NCBI RefSeq assembly: GCF_001514145.1
Contig: NZ_KQ948668.1
Coordinates: forward strand, 1-64,000
Direction of reading: 5' to 3'
Source: Streptomyces canus
GTDB lineage: Bacteria; Actinomycetota; Actinomycetes; Streptomycetales; Streptomycetaceae
Length of the DNA stretch: 64,000 nucleotides
Below are positions 1 to 10,217 of the stretch, one piece after another (positions within the stretch are counted from its first letter, which is position 1; every line of letters begins with the position of its first letter). The position numbers were made by a program, and so were the translations under genes. Below the pieces are notes generated by a model that worked only from the letters and a program-made list of their open reading frames with translations, did no database searches and had not been told where the DNA came from.

Positions 1-1
1 C

Positions 2-46
2 TCGCGGGACGAGTTGCCGCAGCTCAAGGAGCAGGGCGTCATCTGA
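2..46 (+). CDS. 3' end of a CDS, possibly a CaiB/BaiF CoA-transferase (partial)
   Basis: Only the last 14 codons and a TGA stop are present. The peptide ends DELPQLKEQGVI. This resembles the tail of the formyl-CoA transferase found later in this window (ETIGRLKESGVIV), so a second family III (CaiB/BaiF) CoA-transferase is a reasonable guess next to oxalate genes. Fourteen residues are too few for a firm assignment. Confidence 0.35.
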   Translation, partial: SRDELPQLKEQGVI

Positions 47-78
47 CCGACCCGACCGACCGGAGTGAGGTAGCCCCC

Positions 79-600
79 ATGTCGACTTCAGCACCCCGAA
101 CCGCGACGGTCACCGACCGGCTCGTGGAAGCCAACCGCGCCTACGCCGCCCGCTTCACCGACCCCGGCATGGGCGCCCGACCCGTGCTGCGCGTGGCCGT
201 CGTGGCGTGCATGGACGCCCGCCTCGACCTGCACGCCGCGCTCGGACTGGAGCTCGGCGACTGCCACACCATCCGCAACGCCGGGGGAGTCGTCACTGAC
301 GACACGATCCGCTCTCTGACGATCAGTCAGCGTGCCCTCGGCACCCGCAGTGTGGCGCTCATCCACCACACCGGCTGCGGTCTCCAGACCCTGACCGAGG
401 ACTTCCGGCACGAACTGGAACTGGAGGTCGGCCAGCGTCCCGGGTGGGCGGTGGAGGCCTTCCGGGACGTCGACCAGGACGTACGGCAGTCCATGCAACG
501 CGTGCGCACGTCGCCGTTCCTCCCGCACACCGACGATGTGCGGGGGTTCGTCTTCGACGTGGCGACCGGGCTGCTGCGGGAGATCGACCCGAACTCCTGA
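79..600 (+). CDS. Beta-class carbonic anhydrase
   Basis: A 173-aa cytosolic protein predicted to interconvert CO2 and bicarbonate with a zinc centre. The beta-class signature is clear: CMDAR gives zinc ligand Cys44 with the Asp46/Arg48 dyad, and HHTGCG gives His97 and Cys100. The length fits the short bacterial beta-CA group. The ATG follows a GAGG-type Shine-Dalgarno sequence (gagtgaggtag). It starts 33 bases after the stop of the upstream partial gene and may be co-transcribed with it. In this setting it could handle CO2 released by oxalyl-CoA decarboxylase and formate dehydrogenase; that link is inferred from position only. Confidence 0.9.
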   Translation: MSTSAPRTATVTDRLVEANRAYAARFTDPGMGARPVLRVAVVACMDARLDLHAALGLELGDCHTIRNAGGVVTDDTIRSLTISQRALGTRSVALIHHTGCGLQTLTEDFRHELELEVGQRPGWAVEAFRDVDQDVRQSMQRVRTSPFLPHTDDVRGFVFDVATGLLREIDPNS

Positions 601-637
601 GCCGCCCCGGTCCGTTGGCGGCGATAGCCGGCCGGGG

Positions 638-1330
638 TCAGTCGTCCCGGCCGGCCACCGCGGCGATCTGCTCGCAGTAGAAGTCGGTGGTGTTCCGGGT
701 GTGCCGGCGCATGAGCTCCTCGGCGCGGTCGGCGGCACCCTCGCCAATGGCCTCGATGATCCTCGCGTGCTCGTTCCAGGCGTCCTTGCCGCGGGGCTTG
801 GCGATGGGCATGTAGTACCAGCGCACCCGCCGGTCGACCTGGGGGATGAGTTCGTCGAGGACCGCGTTGCGGGACAGCAGGGTGATGTGGCCGTGCAGGG
901 CGGCGTTCGCCTCCACGATGGCCCGGGCGTCCCCGGCCGCGAGGGCGGCCAGACCGGTCTGCTGGAGTTCCCACAGCCGGGCGACGTCCCGGGCAGTGGC
1001 GTGCCGGGCCGCTCCGCGCGCGGAGTGGGTCTCCAGAAGGGCCCGGACGCTGAGGAGTTGGGCGCACTCCTGCGTGGTGGGGGAGTGGACGAACGCCCCC
1101 TGTGAAGGGCGCAGGTCGACCCAGCCGGCGGTCTGGAGCCGCTGCAGCGCCTCTCGGATCGGCTGCCGGCTCACTCCGAGGCTCTCCGCCAGCTCGGCCT
1201 CGACGAGATGCCGGCCGGGTTTGAGCGAGCCGTTGATGATCAGTTCGGTGAGTGCCTCGTAGACGGCCTGGCGGAGCGGAGTGGGCCTGCTGATCTGGCC
1301 ATGGGCTGTCACGGTGGGCGTGTCGGGCAT
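638..1330 (-). CDS. GntR-family transcriptional regulator, FCD subgroup (copy 1)
   Basis: A 230-aa regulator. Residues about 15-80 form the GntR winged helix (AELAESLGVSRQPIREALQRL is typical of the recognition region). Residues about 90-225 form an FCD ligand-binding domain with the expected His-rich positions (ALHGHI, NEHARII, RRHTRNT). FCD regulators usually repress until a small carboxylic acid binds. It is closely related to the second GntR at 2297-2986: both carry the same WYY-PIAKPRGK stretch. The ATG at 1330 was chosen because the domain starts right after it; longer upstream extensions read through the promoter. It diverges from the acyl-CoA-dehydrogenase-like gene with an ATAC-N-GTAT dyad between them, so autoregulation is likely. 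Confidence 0.88.
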   Translation of the reverse strand: MPDTPTVTAHGQISRPTPLRQAVYEALTELIINGSLKPGRHLVEAELAESLGVSRQPIREALQRLQTAGWVDLRPSQGAFVHSPTTQECAQLLSVRALLETHSARGAARHATARDVARLWELQQTGLAALAAGDARAIVEANAALHGHITLLSRNAVLDELIPQVDRRVRWYYMPIAKPRGKDAWNEHARIIEAIGEGAADRAEELMRRHTRNTTDFYCEQIAAVAGRDD

Positions 1331-1411
1331 GGGCCCTGTCTCCCTCGTTCGGCTGATGGGTCCCGGAAATTGCCCGGCTGGACCCCTGGCGCGGTGACCT
1401 TCCCATGCAGA

Positions 1412-1420
1412 ATACTGTAT
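1412..1420. promoter_or_regulatory. Candidate operator ATAC-N-GTAT between GntR copy 1 and the ACAD-like gene
   Basis: The perfect dyad ATACTGTAT lies in an AT-rich patch (1405-1434) inside the 141-bp divergent promoter region, 82 bp before one start and 52 bp before the other. TGCA also flanks it on both sides (1406-1409 and 1419-1422). The same kind of element recurs upstream of four other genes in the first 16 kb, so it is read as a binding site for the FCD GntR proteins. The regulator-site pairing is inferred. Confidence 0.6.
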
Positions 1421-1471
1421 GCAATCATCATTCGACAGTGGACCACCAGCCATGCCCGAGGGGGTCGCCCC

Positions 1472-2278
1472 GTGTCGTACCGCACCGCTCTCTCCGAAGT
1501 CCTGACCAGTGCCGTCGGACCCGCCGCCGAAGCAACCGCCGTCCAGGGACGGTTCCCTCGCGGCGCCGTGACGGCCCTCGGCCGCGCCGGACTGCTGGGA
1601 CTCACCGTCTCCACCGGGTTCGGCGGCGGGGGACGGGGGTTGCCGGAGGCCGCCGACGTGGTCGCGCGGACCGCACGCGTCTGCCCGGCCACGGCGGCCG
1701 TCCTCCAGTCCCACTACACGGCGGTCGCCGTCATCGAGGCATACGGCGGCCCCTGGACGCGGGGCGAGATCGCCGCCGGGCGCCACCTCGCCAGTCTCGC
1801 GCTCGCCGAGTCGGAGGGGGAGCCGGAGGCCGGGGGCGACGGGGCGACGGCCGAGACCCAGCTCCTCGTGCCGCGCTCCGTGGCCACTCGTTCCGGTGAG
1901 GTGGTAGCCCTGCGGGCCCTGAAGCGGCGGGTGGTCGCGGCGGGGGAGGCGGACCTGTACGTCTGGTCCTCCCGGCCCCTCGCCGCCCCCGACGGGCTGA
2001 CGCTCTGGGCGGTCCCGGCGCACGCCCCGGACCTCTTCGTACCGGCGCGGCCCGGTGCCGCGGGACCCCGCGGCAGCGCGACCTCCACGGTGTTCGCCGA
2101 CCCGGTGCGGGTGCCCGCGGAGGCGATGCTCGGAGCGGACGGCGGCGGACTCGACATCGTGCTGCGCACGGTCCTGCCGTGGCTGCTCGAACTACGGGCC
2201 GCCGCCGAAACCCGCCGCCCGCCGGCCGTCGACCTCGGGAGCGTCCGACGCCCCGCCGGCTCCCTCGCCGCGTCCTGA
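1472..2278 (+). CDS. Short acyl-CoA-dehydrogenase-like protein lacking the C-terminal domain
   Basis: A 268-aa protein with the N-terminal and middle domains of acyl-CoA dehydrogenases. LGLTVSTGFGGGG near residue 45 and the GSATSTVFADPVRVPAEAML stretch near residues 205-225 match the family's FAD/substrate-binding beta domain region. Normal family members are about 380 aa. This one stops where the C-terminal four-helix domain, which carries the usual catalytic Glu, should begin. No frameshifted remainder is visible downstream, because GntR copy 2 starts within 20 bases on the other strand. The GTG at 1472 follows GAGGGGG. It may be a degenerate or repurposed flavoprotein; its role in oxalate metabolism is unknown. 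Confidence 0.7.
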   Translation: MSYRTALSEVLTSAVGPAAEATAVQGRFPRGAVTALGRAGLLGLTVSTGFGGGGRGLPEAADVVARTARVCPATAAVLQSHYTAVAVIEAYGGPWTRGEIAAGRHLASLALAESEGEPEAGGDGATAETQLLVPRSVATRSGEVVALRALKRRVVAAGEADLYVWSSRPLAAPDGLTLWAVPAHAPDLFVPARPGAAGPRGSATSTVFADPVRVPAEAMLGADGGGLDIVLRTVLPWLLELRAAAETRRPPAVDLGSVRRPAGSLAAS

Positions 2279-2296
2279 GCCGTGCCCGGTCAAACG

Positions 2297-2986
2297 TCAG
2301 TCCTGGTTCGCCCTGACCGCGATCTGCCTGCGGTAGAAGTCGGTCGTCCGCTCGGTGTGCTTGCGCATGACCTCGCCCGCCTGGTCCGCGTCGCCCTTGG
2401 CGATGGCCCTGATGAGCTGGGTGTGCTCGTTCCAGGCCTCCTTGCCGCGGGGTTTGGCGATGGGCGTGTAGTACCAGCGGACCTTTTGGCCGACCTGGGC
2501 GATCAGTTCGGCCAGCACGGCGTTGTCGGCGACGGCGGTGATGAAGTCGTGCAGCGCTGTGTTGGCCGCGACCAGGCGCTCGACGTCGCCGTCGGCGAGA
2601 GCGGCGACCCCGTCCAGCTGGAGTTCGTCGAGGCGCGCGATGTCCTCGGGCTTCGCGTTCTTCGCGGCGAGCTGGGCCGAGTAGGTCTCCAGGACCGAGC
2701 GGACGCCGAGGAGCTGGGCGGCCTCCTCCTCCGTGGGGGAGTGGACGAAGGCGCCCTGGGCGGGTCGCAGATCGACCCAGCCGGCGGTCTGGAGCCGCTG
2801 CAGTGCCTCGCGGACCGGCTGGCGGCTGACGCCGAGGTGTTCGGCGAGCTCGGCCTCGACCAGATGCTGGCCCGGCTTGAGGGAGCCGTTGACGATCAGC
2901 TCGGTCAGGGCGTCGTACACGGCCTGACGCAGCGGTGCCGGGCGGGTGACGCGCCGGGACGCTGCGGCCGTGAGTGCCTCGCGCAT
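2297..2986 (-). CDS. GntR-family transcriptional regulator, FCD subgroup (copy 2)
   Basis: A 229-aa paralogue of the regulator at 638-1330, with the same layout: an N-terminal GntR winged helix (EHLGVSRQPVREALQRLQ) and a C-terminal FCD domain with TALHDFI, NEHTQLI and RKHTERT metal/ligand positions. The recognition helices of the two copies are almost identical, so they probably bind the same or overlapping operators, while their effector domains differ more. It is transcribed away from the fds operon. Two dyads (3071-3090 and 3193-3208) lie in the 286-bp region between the two starts, consistent with control of itself and of formate dehydrogenase. Confidence 0.88.
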   Translation of the reverse strand: MREALTAAASRRVTRPAPLRQAVYDALTELIVNGSLKPGQHLVEAELAEHLGVSRQPVREALQRLQTAGWVDLRPAQGAFVHSPTEEEAAQLLGVRSVLETYSAQLAAKNAKPEDIARLDELQLDGVAALADGDVERLVAANTALHDFITAVADNAVLAELIAQVGQKVRWYYTPIAKPRGKEAWNEHTQLIRAIAKGDADQAGEVMRKHTERTTDFYRRQIAVRANQD

Positions 2987-3070
2987 GGTTGTCCCGTTCT
3001 GCCGCCGGTGTCGCGGAATGGCGGCCTTGCCGAGTGGGGCCGTCCGGAGGGTCGCCGAACGGCCGCGTCA

Positions 3071-3090
3071 GCATACAGGTTTTGGTATGC
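3071..3090. promoter_or_regulatory. Candidate operator GCATAC-N8-GTATGC upstream of GntR copy 2
   Basis: Perfect 6-bp inverted arms, GCATAC (3071-3076) and GTATGC (3085-3090), are separated by 8 bp and lie 85 bp before the GntR copy 2 start. The arms share the ATAC/GTAT core with the dyads at 1412, 3193, 8428 and 15619. Confidence 0.55.
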
Positions 3091-3192
3091 AACATGGCGG
3101 GTGTCGCCGCGGGGTCCGCCCTGGTGGGCGCACCTGACGCGCAGTCCGGTCTCCCCACTTCTCTGTCTGCCTCCCGTGCGGCAGGGTTGTGT

Positions 3193-3208
3193 ATACAGAA
3201 GTCTGTAT
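3193..3208. promoter_or_regulatory. Candidate operator upstream of the fds formate dehydrogenase operon
   Basis: ATACAGA and TCTGTAT are perfect 7-bp inverted arms with a 2-bp spacer. They lie about 65 bp before the fdsG ATG in a very AT-rich patch that would also suit a promoter -10. The ATACAG/CTGTAT arms match the other dyads of the oxalate/formate island. Confidence 0.6.
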
Positions 3209-3272
3209 GGAGTATGGTCGGAGTCTCCTGCACCCCTCGCCGGGGACCCGTGTGACGGAAGGCGAAGCGATC

Positions 3273-3748
3273 ATGACGACCAGCGGGAGTGACGTGACGG
3301 TCGAGAGCGTGGTCCGGAGGGTGGTGGCCCGTCACCGGGGCGAGCGCGGGGCGCTGCTGCCCGTACTGCATGCCGTTCAGGCCGAGTTGGGCCATGTGCC
3401 GCAGGAGGCCGTGCCGGTGCTCGCCGAGGAGCTCAACCTCTCCAGGGCGGACGTCCACGGAGTGGTGACCTTCTACCACGACTTCCGTCGCGAGCCCGCG
3501 GGCCGCACCACCGTGCGCATCTGCCGCGCCGAGGCGTGCCAGGCGCTGGGCGCCGACCAACTGGTGAGCTACGCACGCCAGTCCGGACTGCCGCTGGGGG
3601 AGACGACGGCGGACGGCTCGGTCACCGTCGAGCAGGTCTTCTGCCTCGGCAACTGCGCGCTCGGGCCGTCGGTGGAAGCCGACGGACGGCTGTACGGACG
3701 AGTTGGCCCGGCCAAGCTGGGCTCGATCCTCAACGGGACGGTCTCCTC

Positions 3749-3752
<4 letters not shown>
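3273..3752 (+). CDS. fdsG: NAD-dependent formate dehydrogenase gamma subunit (NuoE-like)
   Basis: A 159-aa cytosolic iron-sulfur subunit of the thioredoxin-like [2Fe-2S] ferredoxin family, homologous to NuoE/HoxE. The cluster ligands are visible as Cys84 and Cys89 (ICRAEAC) and Cys124 and Cys128 (CLGNC). The N-terminal helical part contains the usual LPVLHAVQAELGHVP segment. In soluble NAD-dependent formate dehydrogenases this subunit pairs with the FMN subunit to pass electrons to NAD. The ATG at 3273 follows GGAAGGCG; an in-frame GTG at 3252 is less well placed. Its last bases overlap the fdsB start (ATGA), so the two are translationally coupled. Confidence 0.9.
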
Positions 3753-5358
<1,606 letters not shown>

Positions 5359-5362
<4 letters not shown>

Positions 5363-8175
5363 CACTCCTCAAGGAACCCGACTTCGGAACCCCCGAGAGG
5401 CCCGGCCCGGCGACGGTGTCCGTCGAGGTGGACGGTCTGGCGGTGACCGTACCCGAGGGCACGTCGGTGATGCGCGCGGCCGCGCAGGCCGGCGTCGAGA
5501 TACCCAAACTGTGCGCCACCGACAGCCTGGAGGCGTTCGGCTCCTGCCGGCTGTGCGTGGTGGAGATCGACGGCCGGCGCGGCACCCCGGCGTCCTGCAC
5601 CACCCCCTGCGCCGACGGCATGAGGGTGAGCACCCAGACACCGAAGGTGGAGAAGCTCCGCCAGGGCGTCATGGAGCTCTACATCTCCGACCACCCCTTG
5701 GACTGCCTGACCTGCCCGGCCAACGGGGACTGCGAACTCCAGGACATGGCAGGCGTGGTGGGCCTCAGGCAGGTCCGCTACGGCTACGAGGGCGAGAACC
5801 ACCTCGACGCCGAGAAGGACACGTCCAACCCGTACTTCGACTTCGACCCCGCCAAGTGCATCGCCTGCTCCCGCTGCGTCCGCGCCTGTGGCGAGGTCCA
5901 GGGCACCTTCGCCCTCACCATCGAGGGCCGCGGCTTCGACTCCAAGGTCTCGCCGGGCGCCGGCGAGACCTTCATGGACTCCGAGTGCGTCTCGTGCGGG
6001 GCCTGCGTCCAGGCCTGCCCGACGTCCACGCTCCAGGAACGCTCGGTCGTCGAACTGGGCATGCCCACCAGGTCGGTGGTGACCACCTGCGCGTACTGCG
6101 GGGTCGGCTGCTCCTTCAAGGCCGAGCTGCGCGGCGACGAGCTCGTGCGCATGGTGCCGTACAAGGACGGCGGCGCCAACGAGGGCCACTCCTGCGTGAA
6201 GGGCCGTTTCGCCTTCGGCTACGCCACCCACCCGGACCGTCAACTCAAGCCCATGGTCCGCGACCGGATCACCGACCCCTGGCGCGAGGTCGAGTGGGAC
6301 GAGGCGATCGGCACGGTCGCCCGGCGGATGCGCGAGATCCAGGACCGGCACGGATCGAGCGCCATCGGCGGGATCACCTCCTCACGGTGCACCAACGAAG
6401 AGGTCTACGTCGTACAGAAGATGGTCCGCGCGGCCTTCGGCAACAACAACGTCGACACCTGCGCCCGCGTCTGCCACTCCCCGACGGGCTACGGCCTCAA
6501 GCAGACCTTCGGCGAGTCGGCCGGCACCCAGGACTTCCGCTCGGTCGCCGAGGCCGACGTCATCATGGTGATCGGCGCCAACCCCACTGACGGCCACCCG
6601 GTGTTCGCCTCCCGGATGAAGCGCCGGCTGCGCGAGGGCGCCAAGTTGATCGTCGTGGACCCGCGCCGCATCGACCTCGTGCGCTCGCCGCACATCGAGG
6701 CGCGGCACCACCTCCAGCTCCGGCCCAGCACCAACGTGGCCGTGGTCAACGCGATGGCCCATGTCGTCGTCACCGAGGGCCTGGTCGACCGCTCCTTCGT
6801 CGACGCGCGGTGCGAAGGCTTCGACGAGTGGGCCGAGTTCATCGCCCGCCCGGAGAACAGCCCGGAGGCCGTCGAGGAGATCACCGGCGTACCTGCCGCC
6901 GAACTCCGAGCCGCCGCACGGCTGTACGCCGAAGCGCCCAACGGGGCCATCTACTACGGCCTCGGCGTCACCGAGCACAGCCAGGGCTCGACCATGGTCA
7001 TGGGGATGGCCAACCTCGCGATGGCGTGCGGGAACATCGGCCGCGACGGTGTCGGCGTTAACCCGCTGCGCGGCCAGAACAACGTGCAGGGCTCCTGCGA
7101 CATGGGCTCGTTCCCCCATGAACTCCCCGGCTACCGGCACGTCTCCGACGACGCCGTCCGGACCGTCTTCGAGAACCTCTGGGGCGGAACCCTCCTCGCC
7201 GAGCCGGGACTTCGCATCCCCAACATGTTCGACGCGGCCATCGACGGCACCTTCCGCGGTCTGTTCGTCCACGGCGAGGACATCGCCCAGTCCGACCCCA
7301 ACCTGGGGCACGTCACCGCGGCCCTCGAAGCGATGGAACTCGTCGTCGTCCAGGACCTGTTCCTCAACGAGACGGCCAAGTTCGCACACGTCTTCCTGCC
7401 CGGGGCGTCCTTCCTGGAGAAGGACGGCACCTTCACCAACGCCGAACGCCGCATCAACCGGGTACGCGCGGTGATGAAGCCGAAGACGGGCAAGCACGAG
7501 TGGCAGATCGTCAGCGAGATCGCCACGGCCATGGGCTACGAGATGTCCTACGACCATCCGGGCCAGATCATGGACGAGATCGCGTCGGTCACGCCGACGT
7601 TCACCGGAGTCTCCTTCGACCTCCTCGACAAGCTCGGCAGCGTCCAGTGGCCGTGCAACGAGGAGGCCCCGGAGGGCACGCCCGTCATGCACGTGGACGA
7701 ATTCGTGCGCGGCAAGGGCAAGTTTGTGGTCACCTCCTACGTGCCGACCAACGAACGCAGCACCCGGCGCTTCCCGCTGGTCCTCACCACGGGCCGCATC
7801 CTCAGCCAGTACAACGTCGGCGCGCAGACCCGCCGTACCGGCAATGTCGCCTGGCACCCCGAGGACGTACTGGAGCTGCATCCGCACGACGCCGAGGTCC
7901 GCGGCATCAACGACGGCGACATGGTCACCCTGGCCAGCCGCGTCGGGCAGACGACTCTGCGCGCGGAGCTCTCCGACCGCATGCCGACCGGGGTCGTGTA
8001 CACCACGTTCCACCACCCCGTCACCGGCGCCAACGTGGTGACCACGGAGAACTCCGACTGGGCGACCAACTGCCCGGAATACAAGGTGACCGCCGTACAG
8101 GTGGCGCTCGCCCGCCCGGACCGGTCGAGCGAGACCGAAGCCGCCGGGAACGACCTCGTGACGGTGGTGGACTGA
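5359..8175 (+). CDS. fdsA: NAD-dependent formate dehydrogenase alpha subunit (molybdopterin, catalytic)
   Basis: A 938-aa catalytic subunit that oxidises formate to CO2. The NuoG-like N-terminus holds a [2Fe-2S] site (Cys52, 63, 66, 80), a His-ligated [4Fe-4S] site (His112, Cys116, 119, 125) and a two-cluster ferredoxin domain (Cys167, 170, 173, 177 and Cys210, 213, 216, 220). The molybdopterin part starts with a further [4Fe-4S] site (Cys244, 247, 251, 279). The metal-ligand residue is Cys372 in DTCARVCHSPT, where E. coli FDH-H has selenocysteine, so no Sec machinery is needed. The length matches FdsA-type enzymes. The start overlaps the fdsB stop. It needs bis-MGD cofactor insertion, normally helped by an FdhD-type sulfurtransferase that is not present in the window. 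Confidence 0.94.
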
Positions 8176-8176
8176 G

Positions 8177-8389
8177 ATGACAGCGACCGTGCCGTCGGAG
8201 TGCAGGATGGCCAACGACATCGCCAGGAACCTCGGGCACCTGCCGGGGGAGGACGCCGCGGAGGCGATCGCGGGGCACATCGGCAGGTTCTGGGACCCGC
8301 GCATGCGCACGCGGCTCCACGAGTTCGTCGATGCCGGGGTGGACGGCCTGGACCCCCTGGTGGTGGCCGCGGTGAAGCTTCTGCGCTGA
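8177..8389 (+). CDS. fdsD: Formate dehydrogenase delta subunit
   Basis: A 70-aa protein starting one base after the fdsA stop. The order RMANDIARN, AAEAIAGHIGRFWDPRMR and LDPLVVAAV is typical of the small FdsD family that accompanies soluble NAD-dependent formate dehydrogenases. Its role there is thought to be assembly or stability of the complex rather than catalysis. A second ATG (MANDIA) lies ten codons in, so the exact start is uncertain. It closes the fdsG-B-A-D set; unlike many fds operons, no fdsC/fdhD gene lies beside it. Confidence 0.85.
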   Translation: MTATVPSECRMANDIARNLGHLPGEDAAEAIAGHIGRFWDPRMRTRLHEFVDAGVDGLDPLVVAAVKLLR

Positions 8390-8427
8390 CCTGTGCGGTC
8401 TCCTCCCTGTACATCACTCCACACTGC

Positions 8428-8436
8428 ATACAGTAT
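8428..8436. promoter_or_regulatory. Candidate operator ATAC-N-GTAT upstream of the LysR gene
   Basis: ATACAGTAT is a perfect dyad, the reverse complement of the one at 1412-1420, set in an AT-rich patch 36 bp before the LysR start and 38 bp after the fdsD stop. It implies that the regulator gene has its own promoter under the same control as the rest of the island. Confidence 0.6.
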
Positions 8437-8472
8437 GGAGCCAGTGATCCCATGGGCAGGGAGGAGCCGCTC

Positions 8473-9405
8473 ATGCTGTTCCGGCAGCTCGAATACTTCG
8501 TGGCGGTGGCGAGGGAACGGCACTTCGCCCGGGCGGCGGAGTCCTGCTACGTCTCCCAGCCCGCGCTCTCGGCGGCGATCGCCAAACTGGAGCGGGAGCT
8601 GAACGTCACCCTGATCAACCGCGGCCACAACTACCAGGGCCTCACCCCGGAGGGCGAGCGGCTCGTGGTGTGGGCCAAGCGGATCCTCGCCGAACAGGAC
8701 GCCTTCAAGGCCGAGGTGGCCGCCGTGCAGTCCGGCATCACGGGGACCCTGCGGCTCGGCACCGACCCCACCGCGTCCACGACCCTCGCCCTTCCCGTGG
8801 CCGCCTTCTGCGCGGCGCACCCGCTGGCCAAGGTCCAGGTCCGCTCCCGGCTGTCGACGAAGGAACTCCATCGCCAGCTGCGTGACTACGAACTCGACGT
8901 GGCCATCGCCCACTTCGATCCGGACGACCAGGAGGGTCTCCAGGTGGTCCCCCTCTACCAGGAGAGGTACATGCTGCTGGTCTCCGACGACCAGCTGGTG
9001 GCCCAGTCCGCCACCGTGTCCTGGGCGGACGCGGCCCAGTTGCCGCTCGCACTGCTGACGCCGGACATGCGGATCCGCCAGATCGTCGACACCGTGTTCG
9101 CGGAGAAGGGGTACGTGGTGACCCCGCAGGTCGAGACCGACTCGATCGCCTCCCTCTACGCCCACGTGGGCGGCGGTGGCTGGGCGAGCATCGTGCCCCA
9201 CACCTGGCTGCGCGCGATGCCGGTGGTCGGCCGGACGAGAGCCCTGCCGCTGGTCGACCCGGAGGCCGGAGCCCAGGTCTCCGTGGCGATCCACGCGGCG
9301 ACCCCCGGCTCGGTCGCCGCCCGCGCGTTCGTCAACGCGGCGACGGGCCTCTCCCTGGACGACTTCTTCGCCCGCCCCCTGCCCACCGACCACCGGGTGC
9401 GCTGA
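8473..9405 (+). CDS. LysR-family transcriptional regulator
   Basis: A 310-aa regulator with the standard layout. The N-terminal winged helix is at residues 1-60 (FVAVARERHFARAAESCYVS, QPALSAAIAKLERELN), followed by a periplasmic-binding-protein-like effector domain from about residue 90 to 295. The ATG at 8473 is preferred over an in-frame ATG at 8452 because GGGAGGAG sits just before it and MLFRQLEYF is the usual LysR start. It is downstream of and collinear with the fds genes but has its own operator-like dyad. It may activate formate or oxalate genes; its effector cannot be read from the sequence. Confidence 0.9.
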   Translation: MLFRQLEYFVAVARERHFARAAESCYVSQPALSAAIAKLERELNVTLINRGHNYQGLTPEGERLVVWAKRILAEQDAFKAEVAAVQSGITGTLRLGTDPTASTTLALPVAAFCAAHPLAKVQVRSRLSTKELHRQLRDYELDVAIAHFDPDDQEGLQVVPLYQERYMLLVSDDQLVAQSATVSWADAAQLPLALLTPDMRIRQIVDTVFAEKGYVVTPQVETDSIASLYAHVGGGGWASIVPHTWLRAMPVVGRTRALPLVDPEAGAQVSVAIHAATPGSVAARAFVNAATGLSLDDFFARPLPTDHRVR

Positions 9406-9529
9406 GCTCCGCCCGGGTGCGGGTGTCCGGCCGGCGCTGCTCTCTCCGGTCCAGTTGTCGTTTCGCGGTGCACGGCGGCGCGGCGGCGGGCGCGTCCGCG
9501 ACGACTCCCTTGCCCGTCCGCCCCCTGCC

Positions 9530-10205
9530 GGGCGCTGCCGCGACTGCCCTGTCGGGGTGCTGCGCCCAAGCCTGCCTGGTCGGGGCGTTGCCTCGGACAG
9601 GCCGCTCCCGGGCATGGCGGGCGCTGCCGCGACTGCCCTGTCGGGGTGCTGCGCCCAAGCCTGCCTGGTCGGGGCGTTGCCTCCGACAGGCCGCTCCCGA
9701 CGAGCACCGCGGGCCCTGTCGCGACTGCCTCGTCTGGCGCTTCTCCGACAGGCTGCACCCTGCCGGGCGCGGCGGGCGCTGCTCACCCCGTCGCGGAGCG
9801 GCCTTCAAGACTGCCCGTGGAGACGCTGCCTCCGGCAGGCCACTCCCCGCCGCGCGCGGCCGGCGCTGCCCCGACTGCCCTGTCGGGGTGCTGCCCTCAG
9901 GCCTGCCTGGTCGGGGCGGCTCCCCCGGACAGGCGGCTCCCCGCTGGGCGTGGCGGGCCCTGTCGCGATTGCCCTGTCGGGGTGCTGCCCCCGAGCCTGC
10001 CTGGTCGGGGCGGCTCCCCCGGACAGGCGGCTCCCCGCCGGGCGTGGCGGGCCCTGTCGCGATTGCCCTGTCGGGGCGCTGCCCCCAAGACTGCCCGTCG
10101 GGGCGCTCCGCCCGACAGCCCGCTCCCCGCCGCGCGCGGCCGGCGCTGCCCCGACTGCCCCGTCGGGGCGCCGCCCCCAAGACTGCCCCGTCGAGGCGCC
10201 GCCCC
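9530..10205. repeat. Degenerate tandem repeat array (64- and 94-bp periods), no gene seen
   Basis: The 812-bp gap between the convergent LysR and acyl-CoA ligase genes is filled with about ten diverged copies of a C/G-rich unit. The shared core GACTGCCCTGTCGGGG or a close variant starts at 9542, 9631, 9723, 9809, 9873, 9967, 10061, 10089, 10153 and 10181. The copies at 9873, 9967 and 10061 are nearly exact with a 94-bp period, and a 64-bp step occurs twice (9809 to 9873 and 10089 to 10153). Open frames across it are low-complexity and repeat-derived, so they are not called as genes. Its function is unknown. Confidence 0.85.
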
Positions 10206-10217
10206 CGTCAGCCCCTG

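Noticed and set aside
6382..9786. Long minus-strand open frame (over 1100 codons) opposite fdsA, fdsD and lysR
   Set aside because: It is a GC-bias shadow: low-complexity composition (Gly, Arg, Val, Asp, His), no recognisable motifs, and it lies fully opposite genes with clear cofactor motifs.
9530..10205. Possible CRISPR array
   Set aside because: Units are 64-94 bp, degenerate and contiguous, without short constant repeats alternating with unique spacers, and there are no cas genes.
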